DNA from: JBCCDY01 sp039030555
GTDB lineage: Bacteria; Bacteroidota; Bacteroidia; Cytophagales; Cyclobacteriaceae
Assembly: GCA_039030555.1 (NCBI GenBank)
Contig: JBCCDY010000027.1
Location: 1 to 49,770 of the forward strand
DNA length: 49,770 bases
Direction: 5' to 3'
In this document: one piece after another, positions 48,966 through 49,770 of the stretch
How positions within the stretch are numbered: the stretch's first letter is position 1
How the letters are laid out: each line of letters opens with the position of its first letter
Notes under the pieces: model-generated
What the model was told of the DNA's origin: nothing
The model's database searches: none
The model's input: only the letters and a program-made list of their open reading frames with translations
Translations under genes and position numbers: made by a program

Positions 48966-49406
48966 CTAGTTTTCTATGATAACTCCTGTAGCCACGAAAG
49001 AAAACTCTTCTTTTGGCTCGGTAATAGCGGCAATTTCTTTTTTCGATTTACCAGCGTCTTCTGCGAAATGCCTTAGTGTTTCCACATCGGTAATTTCCTT
49101 TTTCAAATCGCCTTGAATAACGGCTGTTTTACCTTCAACACCTTCTGTAGGAACAAAAAAACCATAGTCTTTAAAGGTAACCCTTATCTCTTCGGAGTCG
49201 TCAACCTTCATGGTCATCCAGCATCCTTTTTTAGCACAAGTAGATACTATTTCTCCTTTGAGTTTAACATGAGTATCATTATTTTCCTTAAGCGCATCTT
49301 TTATTTCTGTAGCACCCTCTTTGTCAATTGTGACTCCATAGAAAGAGTCCTGAGCAATGGTATGTGTAGTGATGAAGATCAAGAGTAAAAAAACGTACCT
49401 TTTCAT
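48966..49406 (-). CDS. DUF4920 secreted protein
   Basis: 146 aa with signal peptide FLLLIFITTHTIAQ. The mature domain matches DUF4920: DSFYGVTIDKEGATEIKDAL, then KLKGEIVSTCAKKGCWMTMK with two cysteines, VTFKDYGFFVPTEGVEGK and a last strand FSFVATGVIIEN. The CxxKGCWM block looks like a metal or redox site. OB-like strands suggest a small barrel. No function is established for the family. Minus strand, possibly expressed together with the DUF3817 gene (145-base gap). Confidence 0.88.
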   Translation of the reverse strand: MKRYVFLLLIFITTHTIAQDSFYGVTIDKEGATEIKDALKENNDTHVKLKGEIVSTCAKKGCWMTMKVDDSEEIRVTFKDYGFFVPTEGVEGKTAVIQGDLKKEITDVETLRHFAEDAGKSKKEIAAITEPKEEFSFVATGVIIEN

Positions 49407-49496
49407 GACTTATATTTTTATAAATTTAAATAATTAGGTTTTCTAATATAAAAGACTTGAAGACAAATTTTTTCTATTGTAAATAAACAGCCAGTC

Positions 49497-49673
49497 CTAG
49501 AAGCTTGTACTCAATCTACCATCTCTTACCGCTTTCTGTAATTCCATTCCCAAACCTTCCCAAACCGAGAATCCATAAAACCCGGATTCGAAACCTGCAT
49601 GCCAGTGTTGTGCGGCATGCAGGTATTGTAAACAACATCTAAAATCAGTTTGCAATGGATAAACCGGACACCT
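49497..49673 (-). other. Unassigned region with hairpin and short open frame
   Basis: In the 364-base end region (49407-49770). A perfect ten-base hairpin CCTGCATGCC / GGCATGCAGG lies at 49594-49623. A minus-strand frame of 58 codons spans the interval between two stops; it has no ATG at its front and translates to a Trp-, Cys- and His-rich peptide, unlike a usual protein. I cannot say whether this is a decayed gene, an RNA element or chance. Confidence 0.3.
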
Positions 49674-49770
49674 TTAATATAATGTTGATCCAGAAACCTT
49701 GGATAAAAAGGAGCAACTATTAATACAATTCACCTGTTGCCATTCTATGGATAAATCAAAAAGTAAATTA

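Noticed and set aside
49570..49630. Possible tRNA on the minus strand (a GGATTCGAAACC-like T-arm)
   Set aside because: The T-arm-like stretch is off by one base from the consensus and no acceptor, D or anticodon stem can be built around it.

Overview
The window looks like a chromosomal segment from a Bacteroidota bacterium, probably a marine Cytophagales relative; this is inferred from gene content, and no rRNA or marker gene is present. The supporting signs are an AT-rich sequence with weak Shine-Dalgarno sites, TAnnTTTG-type -7 boxes, secreted proteins whose signal peptides end in AQ, and typical families of the phylum (ABC permease/M1 fusion, DUF4920, DUF6265, the Bacteroidota-only 267-aa family, COG4551 phosphatase). 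No rRNA, tRNA, CRISPR array, prophage or intact insertion sequence was seen.

Layout. 1-3937: end of an outer-membrane barrel gene, a conserved hypothetical, and a secreted protein of eight Ig-like repeats. 4089-9914: a complete tripartite RND efflux operon (adaptor, pump, TolC). 9911-13639: DUF2461, a MarR-GNAT fusion with a palindromic operator, a DMT transporter, the decayed remains of a small secreted protein, and a TetR regulator. 13747-20437: a membrane histidine kinase, then a MarR regulator divergent from an MMPL/HAE-3 pump, a LolA-like protein and a beta-barrel, which together look like an envelope lipid or hydrophobe transport system. 20533-23880: a tightly packed trio of cNMP-binding histidine kinase, a receiver/glutaredoxin-like/thioredoxin-reductase-like fusion without redox cysteines, and a UBP-type zinc finger. 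This is the best candidate for an undescribed system.

23927-31450: a cluster around an ECF-type sigma factor with a cysteine-bearing C-terminal extension. It holds four SRPBCC (START-like) proteins, an NTF2-like protein, an esterase-like lipoprotein, a frameshifted DinB gene, an amidohydrolase and a DUF6265 protein. Three transcription starts in it share the same bipartite promoter with an exact 16-base spacer, including the sigma gene's own, so the cluster appears to be an autoregulated ECF regulon.

31458-49770: COG4551 phosphatase, a Pif1-like helicase, an SGNH hydrolase, a polytopic membrane protein, a LytS/LytTR pair divergent from an ABC ATPase and an ABC permease-M1 protease fusion, a VapBC toxin-antitoxin pair with an operator over its promoter, an MBL-fold lipoprotein, a coiled-coil membrane protein, a small-molecule-kinase-like/CysQ-like pair, a GH16 lipoprotein, a DUF3817 gene lacking a normal start codon, and a DUF4920 protein. 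Several intergenic regions here carry inverted repeats. All functions are read from motifs; no searches were run.
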